NCBI RefSeq assembly: GCF_949987515.2
Contig: NC_082693.1
Span: forward strand, 15,744,994-15,808,993
Source of the DNA: Delphinus delphis
Lineage: Eukaryota > Chordata > Mammalia > Artiodactyla > Delphinidae
Reading direction: 5' to 3'
Length of the DNA: 64,000 bases
Below the pieces are notes generated by a model, which saw nothing but the letters and a program-made list of their open reading frames with translations, did not search any database and was not told the DNA's origin. Position numbers and translations under genes: made by a program. How positions within the stretch are numbered: the stretch's first letter is position 1; every line of letters begins with the position of its first letter. Positions 39,601 to 52,700 of the stretch are shown one piece after another.

Positions 39601-42600
39601 GAGTAGCCCCCGCTCGCCACAGCTAGAGAAAGCCCGTGTGCAGCAATGAAGACCCAATGCAGACAAATTAATTAATTAAATTTTTAAAAAATCCTCTCTC
39701 ATCTTTTTGGTAGTCTGGGGTTTCATTGCCTCTGAGGATTACAAACCTACTTGTAGTTTGTTTATTTTTTTCCCTGCGGTGGCCGAGTCTTGCCTCAGTA
39801 CAGACTATAAAGAAGTAACCACTATTAGAATGTACTTGTTCCAAGCCTTAAACTTGGACTAAGTCAAATTTTTAAAAAGTTTTCTGCCATCCCTCAAGCA
39901 ACTCCACACATGCACACACACATTTTTTTTTTTAAACCTTTGTTATAGTAGGTCACATTCTCGGAAAAGTACACAGGTTTAACTGCGCAAACATGGCTAA
40001 CACCCGTAGCAAGACACTGAATTCTACTAACGTGCCAGAAACTTCCCTCCCAGTGATGGCTCCTCCCCAAACACCACTGCCTGACTTTTAAACTCTACAT
40101 TAGCTTTGCCTGTTTTTCTGTTTTCGTTTTTGTTTTTGCGGTACGCGGGCCTCTCACTGCCGTGGCCTCTCCCGCTACGGAGCACAGGCTCCAGACGCAC
40201 AGGCTCAGCGGCCGTGGCTCATGGGCCCAGCCGCTCCGCGGCACGTGGGATCTTCCCGGACCGGGGCATGAATCCATGTCCCCTGCACCGGCAGGCGGAC
40301 TCTCAACCACAGCGCCACCAGGGAAGCCCTAGCTTTGCCTGTTTTTGAACTTAGTATAATCACGTAGTATATACTATTTGGCTTTTTTTAACATTATGAG
40401 GTTCATCCACGTGGTTGTAAATTGCAGGTTTTAACTCATTCTCTTAACTGTATGGCATGAAGGTCCATGTTTTTATTGAAAGCACTGCTGTGTTTCCTGA
40501 CTTGTGCCTGTGATTTTAAGATAATTGTATATTTGCAAGTCGTTACCCCTTTTAATTGCCTTAGTGCACCTATATATTATCTTCTTGACAAAAAAGAAGA
40601 GTAATCTCATATTTAAAGATTTTAACGTTGTACTTGTATAAGCCACTAAATTCTTTAATGAAATACTCAGCCAGGTGTTAGGAGGACGGATGTTATGCCA
40701 GTGCTGCCTCTTTTCTTCCTGTCCCCGTTGACTTGTGTTACCACCCTCCCATAATCATGCTGGAGGAGCCCAGAGGTAAAGGCAGAAACAGGCCCATCAG
40801 GATAATGGGACTCAGGCCAACTGGTACAGTACAATGGCAGGACTTTCCAGGTTAGGAAAATTGGAAGTATATTGTGTTTCTTCACCCCTAGAATATTGGT
40901 AGAGTAACCTCTACCTCTCAATCTCTATTTTTCCTGTGTTTCTGTAAGAAAGACAAGAATTTCCACCATCCTAAAATGTTCTTGTATTTAGTTGCGTCTG
41001 CAGCACCTTTGGTCTCCCCTTGAACTTTTCTACAAAAGAAGCTCAGTGTCAGCCTGGCAATGCCATCTCACTTCATTGCTGGGCTGCCACTGGGTCTGTT
41101 ATCCTCATTTTACCCTCCCTGAAGCCTTCAAAGGCCCACTATTTAAATTTGCAGTTTTTGTGGTGCTTACAGTTTAGAAGATGGCTAGAAGCAATTTTTC
41201 TTTTCTTTTTTGGGCACGCCGCATGGCTTGCAGGATCTTAGTTCCCCATCCCGGGATTGAACCTGCGTCCTCAGCAGTGAAAGCGTGGAGTCCTAACCAC
41301 TAGACTGCCAGGGAATTCCCTTTTTTTTTTTTTTTCTTTTCTTTCGTTTTGCAGGCAATTTTTCTTGAAGGAGATCAATATCCTTATTGATTCAGGTGAA
41401 AACAGTTTGCTGAAGCCAAGTCAGGAGGGTAATATTTACACAATATAAATGAGATTAAAATCTTTAGTCCTTTACCACTTTGCCTTTTTAAAATTTAATG
41501 CACTGTGAAATCTGCATAATAACTCCCTAAATTATATAATATAGAGATGATTAAAAAAATCTCCAGTGGTTTAGCTCTGCTTTTTTAAAAAACGTAATCC
41601 AGGGCTTCCCTGGTGGCGCAGTGGTTGAGGGTCCGCCTGCCGATGCAGGGGACACGGGTTCGTGCCCCGGTCCGGGAGGATCCCGCATGCCGCGGAGCGG
41701 CTGGGCCCGTGAGCCATGGCCGCTGGGCCTGTGCGTCCGGAGCCTATGCTCTGCGGCGGAAGAGGCCACAGCAGTGAGAGGCCCGTGTACCGCAATGAAG
41801 AGTGGCCCCCACTTGCGACAACTAGAGAAAGCCCTCGCACAGAAACGAAGACCCAACACAGCAAAAATAAATTAATTAATTAATAAACTCCTACCCCGAA
41901 CATCTTCTTAAAAAAAAAAAACACATTTTCTCAAAATAAAACTCTTTAGATATTAGAATCAACTGAATATTTTGATGTCATGAATGAATAAATAATAAAT
42001 AGTTGAGGTGGGTTTGTTTGGGTTTTTTTGGTTGTTTAGGGTTTTTTTGGGGGGGTGTTTTAGTAATTTTGAGTATAGCAGCAGCACAATAATAAATAAT
42101 TCAGTTCCTCAGTAAATTTTTCTTAAATTGAGCAAAAAAGAGAGGAAAAAAATAAAGGAAAATGAGTTATAAAATTTTTTATGTTGTCCATTGTAAACTA
42201 CAGGATTAATAACACACCAGCACATTTTCTCCCTTAAAGTAATTAAAGCTCTGATTTCAGGAACTGGAACGAGCATGGAGAGAATATGATAAGTTAGAAT
42301 ACGATGTAACTCTCACCAGGAACCAGATGCAAGAGCAGCTAGATCGCCTTGGTGAAATTCAGGTACAGAATTATAATATTTTTACATTGTTTTAACTGGC
42401 TTTGACTGGTACTGTACAACCCATCTTGTTAGCTTCATGCACACCGTTAACAGTTTTTGCATTATTGGCTACCTAACATCTGGGTTTCAATACTTTCAAT
42501 GATAGGAATCTTACGATCTCACAAAGTAGCCCATCCCTCACTGTTTAAAAGTTCTTTATCCTATTGGGCACATGGTGAGCCCTAGAGTGTTCTGTGCTCC

Positions 42601-45600
42601 TAGCTAACTATGTCACTTAGCACTGAAGTGTCAAATTATCTTATCCATTCTATATTAAATCCCTCTCATTTATCAAACCGTTATTTAGCCTATTGTCTTG
42701 ACTGCTATTTTATTAGAATAGAGGAAGATGCAGCACCATTTGGCATAAAGAATCCAGTTTTGTGAATAGGCAGATATGGAATGAAGTTCCAGGTGTTTGT
42801 TTTCTTATCTATAAAGTTGAAATAACAATACCTGTCTTAAAGTGTTGCCCTGAGGAATGGAAATAATACATATTTAAGAAAATAATAAAAGTCACTTTAT
42901 GCTTGTGACCCTATGTAAATTTGGTCATCTGCATTGGAAGCCCAGTAGACTCAACAAATCAATACAACAAATAAAGAGTAAGGTTGACTCATAGAATGTC
43001 AACTGTCTTCTATGCGTGCTGTCCAAAATAGTAACCACCAACCAGGTGTAGCTGTTGGGCACTTGCAAGGTTGCTAGTGTGACTGAGGAACTGAATTTTT
43101 AATTATCTGAATTTAAGTAACCATGTGTGGTTGTGACTTCTGTACTGAACACTGAAGTTACTAAATATAATAGAAAAAATTGGTAAACATCTAAACCTCA
43201 ACCAAGGGATCAACAAACTTTTTCTGTGAAAGGCTAGATATTAAATATTTTAGATGTTACAGGTGTATACGCTCTGTCACAAAATCTTTGGTGTTTGGGG
43301 GTTTTTAATAACCCCTTAAGATTATAAAACTTATTTTTAGCTCACAGGCCATAAAAAAGAAGCCATGGGCCAAAGCAGTTTGCCAATCCTGATTTAACCT
43401 AACAAAAAAAAGCTCATCATGAAAATTTAATTACTATATTATAGGACATAAGAGAAGACCTGAATAAAAGGAGAGGTATTATTGCTATACTATGTTCACG
43501 GATGGCCTGATTTAACGTTATCACGATGGAAATTCTTCCCATAAGCACAATTCCATTACAACCAAATTTCCAGAAAAAATTAACAAAATGATTCTATATT
43601 TTTAGGGTATAATAAAGACCACAGTAGTTAGACATTTTTTGAAAAAATAAAGAACTAGGAAACACACCTTATGAGAAGTAGCATTGCGCATGTAACCTTA
43701 GTCCAGTTACATAACAGCTTTGTACCTCAGTTTCTACAGCTGTAAGATGAAAATAATAATAATACCTACCCCTGTTGGGTTATTATCATGGTTAAATGTG
43801 TTGATTTTTTTTGAAGCACTTAGAATAGAACCAGGCAAATAAAACAGACTATATATATAAGTGTTTATTAAATACATAAGTAAACAATGAAGACAATATA
43901 GAAAACTTGAAAAATGACATACTAGGAAGAAGTGAAGTATCTTTGACCTCTAAAAATTCAACAAGTCACTGTCTAGATTTGCAAAGAACTCTTTAATTTG
44001 GAGAAACAATGCATTAGAAAAATAGACAAAGAACATGAGTAGTTTTAATTAATGGAAAATTTAACTCACATTGCTAACAAGTGTTTGAAAAGTTGATCAG
44101 TGTAACTAGTAACCAGAGAAATCGCAAAATAAAACAAAAATGAGATTTTTATTGTACACCTTTCAGATAGACAAAAATATGTATATTTTTTAAATTAGTG
44201 CAAAAGTAATACATATTCTATATGTGCAATTATCTGATTTTTATAGTTTATATTCCCTACCTATAAGTCTTTATCAGTATTCACATCTCAGGGCTGACAT
44301 ACCTGTTACAGTTATCGTACTTATTTACCTATTTCTTTTATAGTTATATTCTAAAAATGATATTTATCATTTTTGTATTTATCAATAAGAGTCATTAGAG
44401 TTTTACTAGAATCTTACTAAGATGATCTTATTTTGGCTTCAGTTAGAGTATTTAGCCTAAGGGACATGAACAAGGGTAGTAAAGAAATAACTTTAGGATA
44501 GAGTAAAAATGGCAATAATCAATTTCAAAAACTGAAAATTTGTCCTGCAAGTATATTTAACTCTATCAGTAAAAACTCTTCAAATTGCCCTTTCTTTTTT
44601 TTGTTTTTTGGCATGTCTCTATGTTCTAGAACTTAAGAGACTAAAATACTTTCCTTTTTTTCCCCTAAAAATGTTTTGTTTAATTTGGGATTTGTGAGTT
44701 TCTGATCTGTTGTGTTTTTGTTTTGTTTTGTTGGTTTTGGTTTGGGGGAGGGTTCCGCATTTTTAGTCCCATCTAATCAGTATTCCTTCCTGGGATTGTA
44801 AGTAACTCAACACAGTGCGTATTGAAAAGATGTGAAATAGTGTGTGTAATATTAAATTTTTACACACACATACACACATGAAATAGTGTGTGAAATATTA
44901 AATTTTTCTGTTTCTCTGCTTTTTTTCCTTTATCTTTGCCATTGACATTGCAAAGTTGAGAAGGTCACACAGATCATATTAAATATTCTTAAAACTTAAT
45001 CCACTGCAATTCTCATTTTTTAAGTATATAATTAGTGGAATTTATAACTGTATTTAATGATTTTTTCCCCCTGTATGTGGTCTGTCCATTTTTACTGATA
45101 GACTGAATCAGCAGGAATTCAGCGTGCACAACTTCAGAAAGAACTCTGGAGAATTCAGGATGTCATGGAAGGACTGAGTAAACACAAACAGCAGAGAGGC
45201 ACTGCAGAAACAGGTGCATTAGCTTCATCTTTTATTCTGCACTTATTGACCATAATAATATATCTAAATGGAATAACACATAGAATTGGATTTCTCTTGT
45301 TATTTTAATGGATTTTTGACATTAGAAAACAGGCACTTTGTAATATTGAATCAGTACCCAAGTTTATATATAATATAGAAAGCAAAAGTTTGACCAACCA
45401 CACTCACACAAAAATGAATCATTGTTTTGTGTCTATAATTATAAATGCACACAGTGTTTTGGTTTGGGGAGTTTTTTCCCCACAACAGAAAATGTTGTTT
45501 TTCATCAATATGTTTTTTTCTCCTTAACAATACAATACAATAACAGCTGTGTAAGAATCATTGTGTAGATGAACTATAATTTATCCATTTCGGTGTTGAT

Positions 45601-48600
45601 GAACAATGTAGGTTGCTTCCAGGTTGTTGGGTGGGTAGGTGGGGTTTTTTGTTTTTCTTTCATAAGCCATGATGTAACGAACATTACTGTGTACATAATA
45701 AACACACCTGCTAGTACTAATGGGTTCTAGGAAATGAGAAATAAGTGCACATTTTTCATTTTGATATGCACAGCCAAATTGCTCTCCTAAAAGATTATAT
45801 CAAATCATACTTAAACCAGTAGTATTTGAGAAAACCCATTTCCCCATACTCTTGTTTATATTAGATATTTCAGTTTGTATTTTTTAATGTATTGAGGTTT
45901 TTAAAATATATTTTATTGAAGTGTGGTTGATTTACAATGTGTTAATTTCTACTGTATAGCAAAGTAATGGGTTTTAAATTCATAAAACAAATGAGGGGTT
46001 AGAAACTAAAGACTTTGTTTAAAATAAATGAAATTGTTCCTTTTTTCTGTAGATTTAGGAAGATATGTTTAGTGTAAGTAGTTATATTTTACAATTTTTT
46101 TAATAGGCATGATAGGATCAAAGCCTTTCTCAACAGTTAAGTACAAAAATGAGGTAAGTTTGGATTGTTTCTCTAACTATAAATTAATTTATAATTAAAA
46201 CATGAATTAGAATTTTCTCTACTCATAACAAAAATGTTTTCTAAATATGTTTGAGTTACTGTTTTGATCTTGAAATTTTGCTGGTTCAGTAATTTGGTTC
46301 TTCTAACAAATGTGATCTTCTTCCCTTTTCTTAATGGAAAAAAAAATTGAATCACTACTTCTCATCTATGTTAGAACTTTAACATTGTCATACTTTTTCT
46401 AATCTAAGTAATTTGAGTATTTATTTATCATTGTTTGGTATGATAAGTTGGCTGTGTATCATGCATACCATAAAGAAATGACAACTACAAAGAGATACTG
46501 TCAACCTAGTTGAAAGCATCTGTGGTCTTGAATTTTGTATAAAAGCCAATCAAAAAGAAATGTTCTTTCTTTTCTCTTAAAAATTAGCAAAACAATACAG
46601 AGTGAGATTTTTTTAATGAATTCTTTCCTTTTATTTTTAAAATGAAATACAGTAGTTTCATACATTTGTTTTGATGTTGAGCTTTAGAGTAAAGCTAACC
46701 TGTGTGTTACAGAAAAAATTAAATGCAGTCAAATTTAAAACCCAGTTATTGGCTATCATAAACATTTTTTTGTTTTACTTTTTAATATGAGACTCTTGGC
46801 TTGGCAGTGTCCCTTTAATTATCTTAAAGTGAATGTAAGTTAACTTACCATTGCAAAGAATTTCGATATACTTAATTCAATATGCTTATCTAAATAAGGT
46901 GACTATTCTACAATCTTTAGGAAGAGGAAGTAGTCCCACCTCGTCCTCCACTTCCTCGGTCCTATGACTTTACAGACCAGCCTCCCATAATCCCCCCTCT
47001 GCCCAGTGATAGCAGCTCCTTGCTCTGTTATAGCAGGGGCCCAGTCCATCTGCCCGAAGAAAAGAAGATTCACCAAGTTCAAGGATATCCAAGAAATGGA
47101 TCTCACTGTGTAAGTGGCTGCAATAGCCACAGAATAATCAATCGTACATGCCCTCATTTTTCAAACTTAATTTATTTTAGACTCAAACTTTTTTTTATTA
47201 TAACACCACTTTTAGCCAGCACTTTTTTGTTCATATATAACATTATCATTTGTTTTTCCTGTTTTAGTTTTACCATTCTTATTTTGTAATATTTTCACAA
47301 TTTTAATAAAATTTCATAGTTTCTGCTTTTCATGAATATTTTCATAAAGTGGTTACTTTATGTGCCTGTGTTTAAGGAGCCATATTTTAAATATACCATT
47401 TCAGGATATTAGAAGCAAAATGATATCTTTAGATCAGAAAGACGCAAGGAAAAGAAGATTCTTACCAGGAATGATCAAAAGGTTGGGATGTGGGCAGTTC
47501 AGTCTAGGAAAACTGTTAGAGGATGTGGACATTGCCAAGGAAAGACATTACCCATGGAAACTGGAAAAAAGGAGTTTGGGGATTAAACAAATAAATGTAA
47601 AATGTAATAAGCAAGGAGAAGAGAACAAGGAGAAAAGGAATAGGGCTAATTGAGTTAATATGATATAATTATTTTTAGACTTTAGTTTTACTATGATAAA
47701 AATGTTCTGATGACTTTGTCCCTAAGAGGAATATTCTTAATTTTAAAATCAAAAGATATGCTGGTTAAAAATCTTTTATAAAGTCTTTTTTTCTACCCTA
47801 ATTGTAACATATATATTAATTGTGTTATACCCAAGATAGCTGACTGAGGCTTTTAATTGTTAGAGTGTGAGTTTTTAGAGATAAACGTTTTAAAAGAGAC
47901 TTTTGCCTTTTTGTGTGTGTTTGTGTGTGATTACATATCTTCCTTTCAAGGGTCCAGATTATAGACTCTACAAGAGTGAACCAGAGTTAACAACAGTGGC
48001 AGAAGTTGATGAGTCTAATGGAGAAGAAAAATCAGAATCTGTTTCAGAAATGGAAACTTCTGTTAAAGGTCAGCATTTGAGATATGTTTTATCTCCTGCG
48101 TTTTTCAGACACCTTAGAAATAAATTTAGTTTATTTGTTGACACAGTACCTATACAAGTCCACAGTCTCTCATCTGAAACCTTTGGAATCTGGTGCGTTT
48201 CTGAATTTAGAAGTTTCAGATATTGGGAAGATAACATGACCCATAAACCACATATCAACATGTCATCTCTCTCTGCTGAGACAAATATGGCAAAATGTGG
48301 GATTTTTCAGGAAAGTAATTTCTGATCATAACCCACTAGTCAATTTTTTTTTAATAATCTGCTAAAGGGTCATAAAGTAAAGCTTGAAAAATAGTAAGTG
48401 GTAATATTCACATAGCTTTTTCCATAATTGGAATATCCTTCTAGGTTTTCTAACGCTGGGTTTTGTGTTGTTGTTGTTTTGGGTTTTTTTTTAATTAGAA
48501 AAATACTGCTATCTTGAAAACTTAATATTTATATGCCTTTCTCATTCTCATCCAAATCATATCTTTTTCTCATTGAAAGTCTTTGTTAACTTTATCTTTT

Positions 48601-49721
48601 CATACACAGATGTAAGTGAAACAGTCATAGTCTTCGTCCTTACCATATTCGTGCATATAATTATAAATATGCAGGAAATATCAGACTGCAAATAAAAGTA
48701 AATGTTTTTGGCAAATAGGTAACTAGATACCTGGCCAGTCCTCCACAGATTATAAATGCTGGTTCATATCATTTTAAATATTTTTGAGACACTTCAACAA
48801 GTTGCAGAAAAGTAAAGAGAGGGATGTTCAGGCCAAAAATTATATGAAGGGTAGTGCATTAGTCTGCTCAGGCCGCCGTAAAAAAAATACCATAGACTGA
48901 GTGGTTTAAACAACAGAAGTTTATTCTCACAGTTCTGGAGGCTAGAAATCCCAGACCAAGTTCTGAGAGGGTTTGGTTTCGGGTGAGGACTCTTTTCCTG
49001 GCTTGTAGATGCTGCCTCCCTCACATGGCCTTTCCTATGAGTGCCTGTAAATTCTCTGGTATCTCATTTTATAAGGACACTAATCTGTGGGGGCCAGGGC
49101 CCCACCCTTATGACCTCATTTAACCTTAATGACCTCCTTTTAATCCCCATCTCCAAATACAGTCACATCAAGAATTAGGGCTTCAACAGGAATTTTAGGA
49201 GGACCAATTCAGTCCATAGCAAGAGGCATCCAGGAAGTAAAGTGGAGCATGAAAGCCAGCTTTCACCTTGTGACAGGACAAAACTCAGAGCATGAACAAA
49301 TTAGGAGTCTGCTAGGAGACCCCCTCAAATAAAGCTGGGGCCCTCTGAGGGCTATACTCTCAGTGAAAACTGATTAATTCAATTTCATCAAAATTTAAAA
49401 CTTTTGCCCATCAGAATGGAAGAAAATATTATCAGTACATATACCTTACAAAATCCTTGTATCCAGAATATATAAATAACTCTTGCAAATCAGTAATAAA
49501 GATAAACAACCCAATAAAAAAGTAGGCAAGGGCTTCCCTGGTGGTGCAGTGGTTGAGAGTCCACCTGCCGATGCAGGGGACACGGGTTTGTGCCCCGGTC
49601 CGGGAAGATCCCACATGCCGCGGAGCAGCTGGGCCTGTGAGCCATGGCCGCTGAGCCTGCGCGTCCAGAGCCTGTGCTCCGCAATGGCAGAGGCCACAAC
49701 AGTGAGAGGCCCGCGTACCGC

Positions 49722-49756
<35 letters not shown>

Positions 49757-52700
49757 GTAGGCAAAAAAAGCCTTGGAGAGTTAACAAACCAGGTATACAA
49801 ATGGCCAATAAGCACATGGAAAAGCTTACAACTTATTAATCACAAAAGAAATGCAGTTTTAATGCAAATAAAAATCACATTTCACACCTTCTAGAATGGC
49901 TAAACTTGAAAGACTGACTACCTAGTGTTGGTTAGGATGTGGAACAATTGGAATTCACACACATTTCTGAGGTGGTATAGGATGGAACAATAGTTTGGCA
50001 GTTTCTCATAAAGTTAAACACGCAGTCATCATAGCCAGGAATTCTATATATTTACCTAAGAAAAATGAAAACATAATCCCTCAAAAGACTTATACAAGGG
50101 TTGTTATAGCAGCTTTAATTCATAATAGACAAAAACTGGAAGCAGTCATATGTCTGTCAACAAGAGTACGGCTAAACAGGTTGTAATACTTCTCAGCAAA
50201 AAACTGATATATGTATTTAGTCATAACAATGATATCATCTGAAGTATGTTCTCTAATATGGCTTGAATTCTTCCTGGAAGTTTTTCCTCTTTTAAATTTT
50301 GGGTTTTTTTTTTTTTTTAGTATATAATCATAAGCTCTCATCTAATAAATTGTCTGAAGTGTACAGATCGATTACCGTGTAATTTATTTTGTTCCACATG
50401 ACTTAAAGTCGGGCTTTTAAAACTGGACCACTGACTAGCATAGTAGAAGGCTTTTCTTTATTTGAACTGTAAAAATTACTTGTAATACATCAGTCCAGCT
50501 CTTCACATTCTCAAATATACAACTGTAATAAACACAGAGTTCATAAACAATATTAAAACTTCATGAAGCTGCAGATTGTTTGGTTCATAACCTAAAGGGG
50601 CCCTGAATGATTGACCACCATTTGTCTTTGGGGGGGAAATAAGATTTCATTTTTCTACTTAGTTAATGTAACTTTAATGAGCCCAAAGAGAATGATTTTT
50701 TTTTTCAGCAAACTATTGAGATTTGAATAATTTCTTATTTTACTTGTGTCCACACTATTGTGTGGACAATAGTGTATATATTCTGCTTACACAAGATGAC
50801 TGTGGTACAGATGAATACATTTTATGTGAACTGATCATTAGCTTTTATTGTTGTGTTAATGATTTTGTGTGTGTGTATTGTTTGTTTTCTAATTATAAAA
50901 GTAGTGTGTGTTCATTTTAGAAATTTTTCAAAAATGCAAAAGTAAAAGTAACTTCAATTACCTATAGTCAACTATTGTTAACATTGTTAGTGGATTCTTT
51001 ATTGAGGTGGTGCAGTGTGATTGAAAGAGACCAAATGGGAATTAAGGACGTTTAGGTAAATCACTTAACCCTTCTGGCCATAACTTTCCTCATCTCTGTG
51101 AGAGGATTAGATTAAGGTACTTTTTTTTATTTTTTATTTATTTATTTTTGGCTGTGTTGGGTCTTCGTTGCTGTGCACGGGCTTTCTCTAGTTGCGGCGA
51201 GCGGGGGCCACTCTTCGTTGCAGTGCGCAGGCTTCTCATTGCTGTGGCTTCTCTTGTCGCGGAGCACGGGCTCTAGGCGCACAGGTTTTAAGGTACTTTT
51301 AACCTGTGAAAATATTGTAAATACTTCTTGAAGAAGCAGAGCAACAAGGGAAAACGGGCCAAAGCAGAAGCTCTAGCCATGCTGCTGCTAAGCTATATGT
51401 ACTTGAGGAAGTCAGTTAACCCAGATTCTGCACTTCATTTACCTTCTTTTTTTACAGGGTTGTTGTGAAGATATATGATCCACTGCGTATCATTAAATTT
51501 TATAATTTTTTTAATGTCATCTGTTATCATCAGTAGAACTTTATTTCTAAAGCTAACCCTAAATTTGTCTGGTTAGTATCATTGCTGGCTTATTAGGTAA
51601 AACAAGTAACAAAAGGTTATTACATTTCCCTGTCTCTTCTCAAACGATACATTTATTTGCCTTCTGATTTTAAAAGCCTCAGAAATTGAATATGTCCAAA
51701 TAAAGCCATGTCATGTGAAGATGTTTTGTAGAACTTAATGCTGTTTTTATTTTTAGGTTCCCACTTTCCTGTTGGAGTAGTCCCTCCAAGAACAAAATCA
51801 CCAACACCTGAATCTTCGACAATAGCCTCATATGTAACTTTAAGGAAAACTAAGAAGATGATGGATTCAAGAACGGTATTTAATTATACATTAATTTCCA
51901 GAAGGATTCTCAACCTATTTATTGCCACCTTGTATATGTTTTAATTTTTAGAGGTTTCTTTCAAAACTTTTTTTTCGGGGGCCACACCACACGGCTTATG
52001 GGATCCTTCCCCGACCAGGGATCGAACCTGTGCCTGTGCCCCCTGCAGTGGAAGTGCGGGGTCCTAACCACTAGACCTCCAGGGAATTCCAATCAGAACT
52101 GTTTTTTACATACTCTTAAGAAAAATTTAGTAATCTTAATTTTTTTAATTACATTCAGGGAATGAACACCTCAAAGGACAGGCCTAATCTAGGTTTTCTT
52201 TGCTCAGACTCCACATGTGGTCTTTGGGGCGCAATTTGTGGAATCTGTTCTCAGATAGCTGCCCTATGTTACCTCTCCTGACACCTCTAAAAATTTCCTT
52301 AGGAGAGTGACGACATGTGCTGTGGTCACCCAAGCTACTGGACTTCCAAGCCAGCCTGAGTTTGCAGGGCCTTTCCGCTGCAGTAGACTTGGAGTTTGCC
52401 AATCCTCTGGTTACAATGAGCAATGTGAATTGAGAATGAGAAGCAAATCCTGTACTTCACACTTTCATCAGAGATCCATTTAATTCAGACTGGCTTTTAA
52501 CCAGTCTAATCTTGGTCTTCTTGGGAAGATTCTCAAAGGACTTAACTCCCTTTCCCCAAGTACTCTCTAGAAATTTGGGCTGCAAAAGAAATTTTACTTT
52601 TTATGTTTATAAATTCTATTTATTTGGTATGAGATAACTTAAAACTGTAAGAAAAGACTGAAAGGTACAACAAATGATAAGATTTATGATTATTCTTGAA

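Larger units (their letters stand above)
30756..42260 (+). other. PLEKHA5: PLEKHA5 intron, 11.5 kb, SINE-rich
   Basis: Contains eleven CHR-type SINEs, two or three MIR fragments (32280, 34655, 35115), the 34-kb copy of an unidentified dispersed repeat and the antisense COMMD7 retrocopy (37730-39298). No additional PLEKHA5 exon found: the flanking exons join in frame. Confidence 0.75.
42363..45101 (+). other. PLEKHA5: PLEKHA5 intron, 2.7 kb
   Basis: No SINE of the CHR type. Contains two MIR fragments, two old DNA-transposon fragments (43015, 43205) and a decayed L1 stretch near 43880-44175. Confidence 0.7.
48069..51756 (+). other. PLEKHA5: PLEKHA5 intron, 3.7 kb
   Basis: Contains an old dispersed repeat (48850-49215), an L1 ORF2 3' fragment (49380-50215) split by a CHR-2 SINE, further old L1-like sequence near 50870-50990 and a MIR split by a truncated SINE (51000-51310). 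Confidence 0.75.

Noticed and set aside
47903..48325. 140-codon open frame
   Set aside because: Its middle is PLEKHA5 exon 47951-48068; the rest is intron on both sides.
49432..49839. Possible gene because of long frames on both strands
   Set aside because: Explained by the CHR-2 SINE within the L1 fragment.
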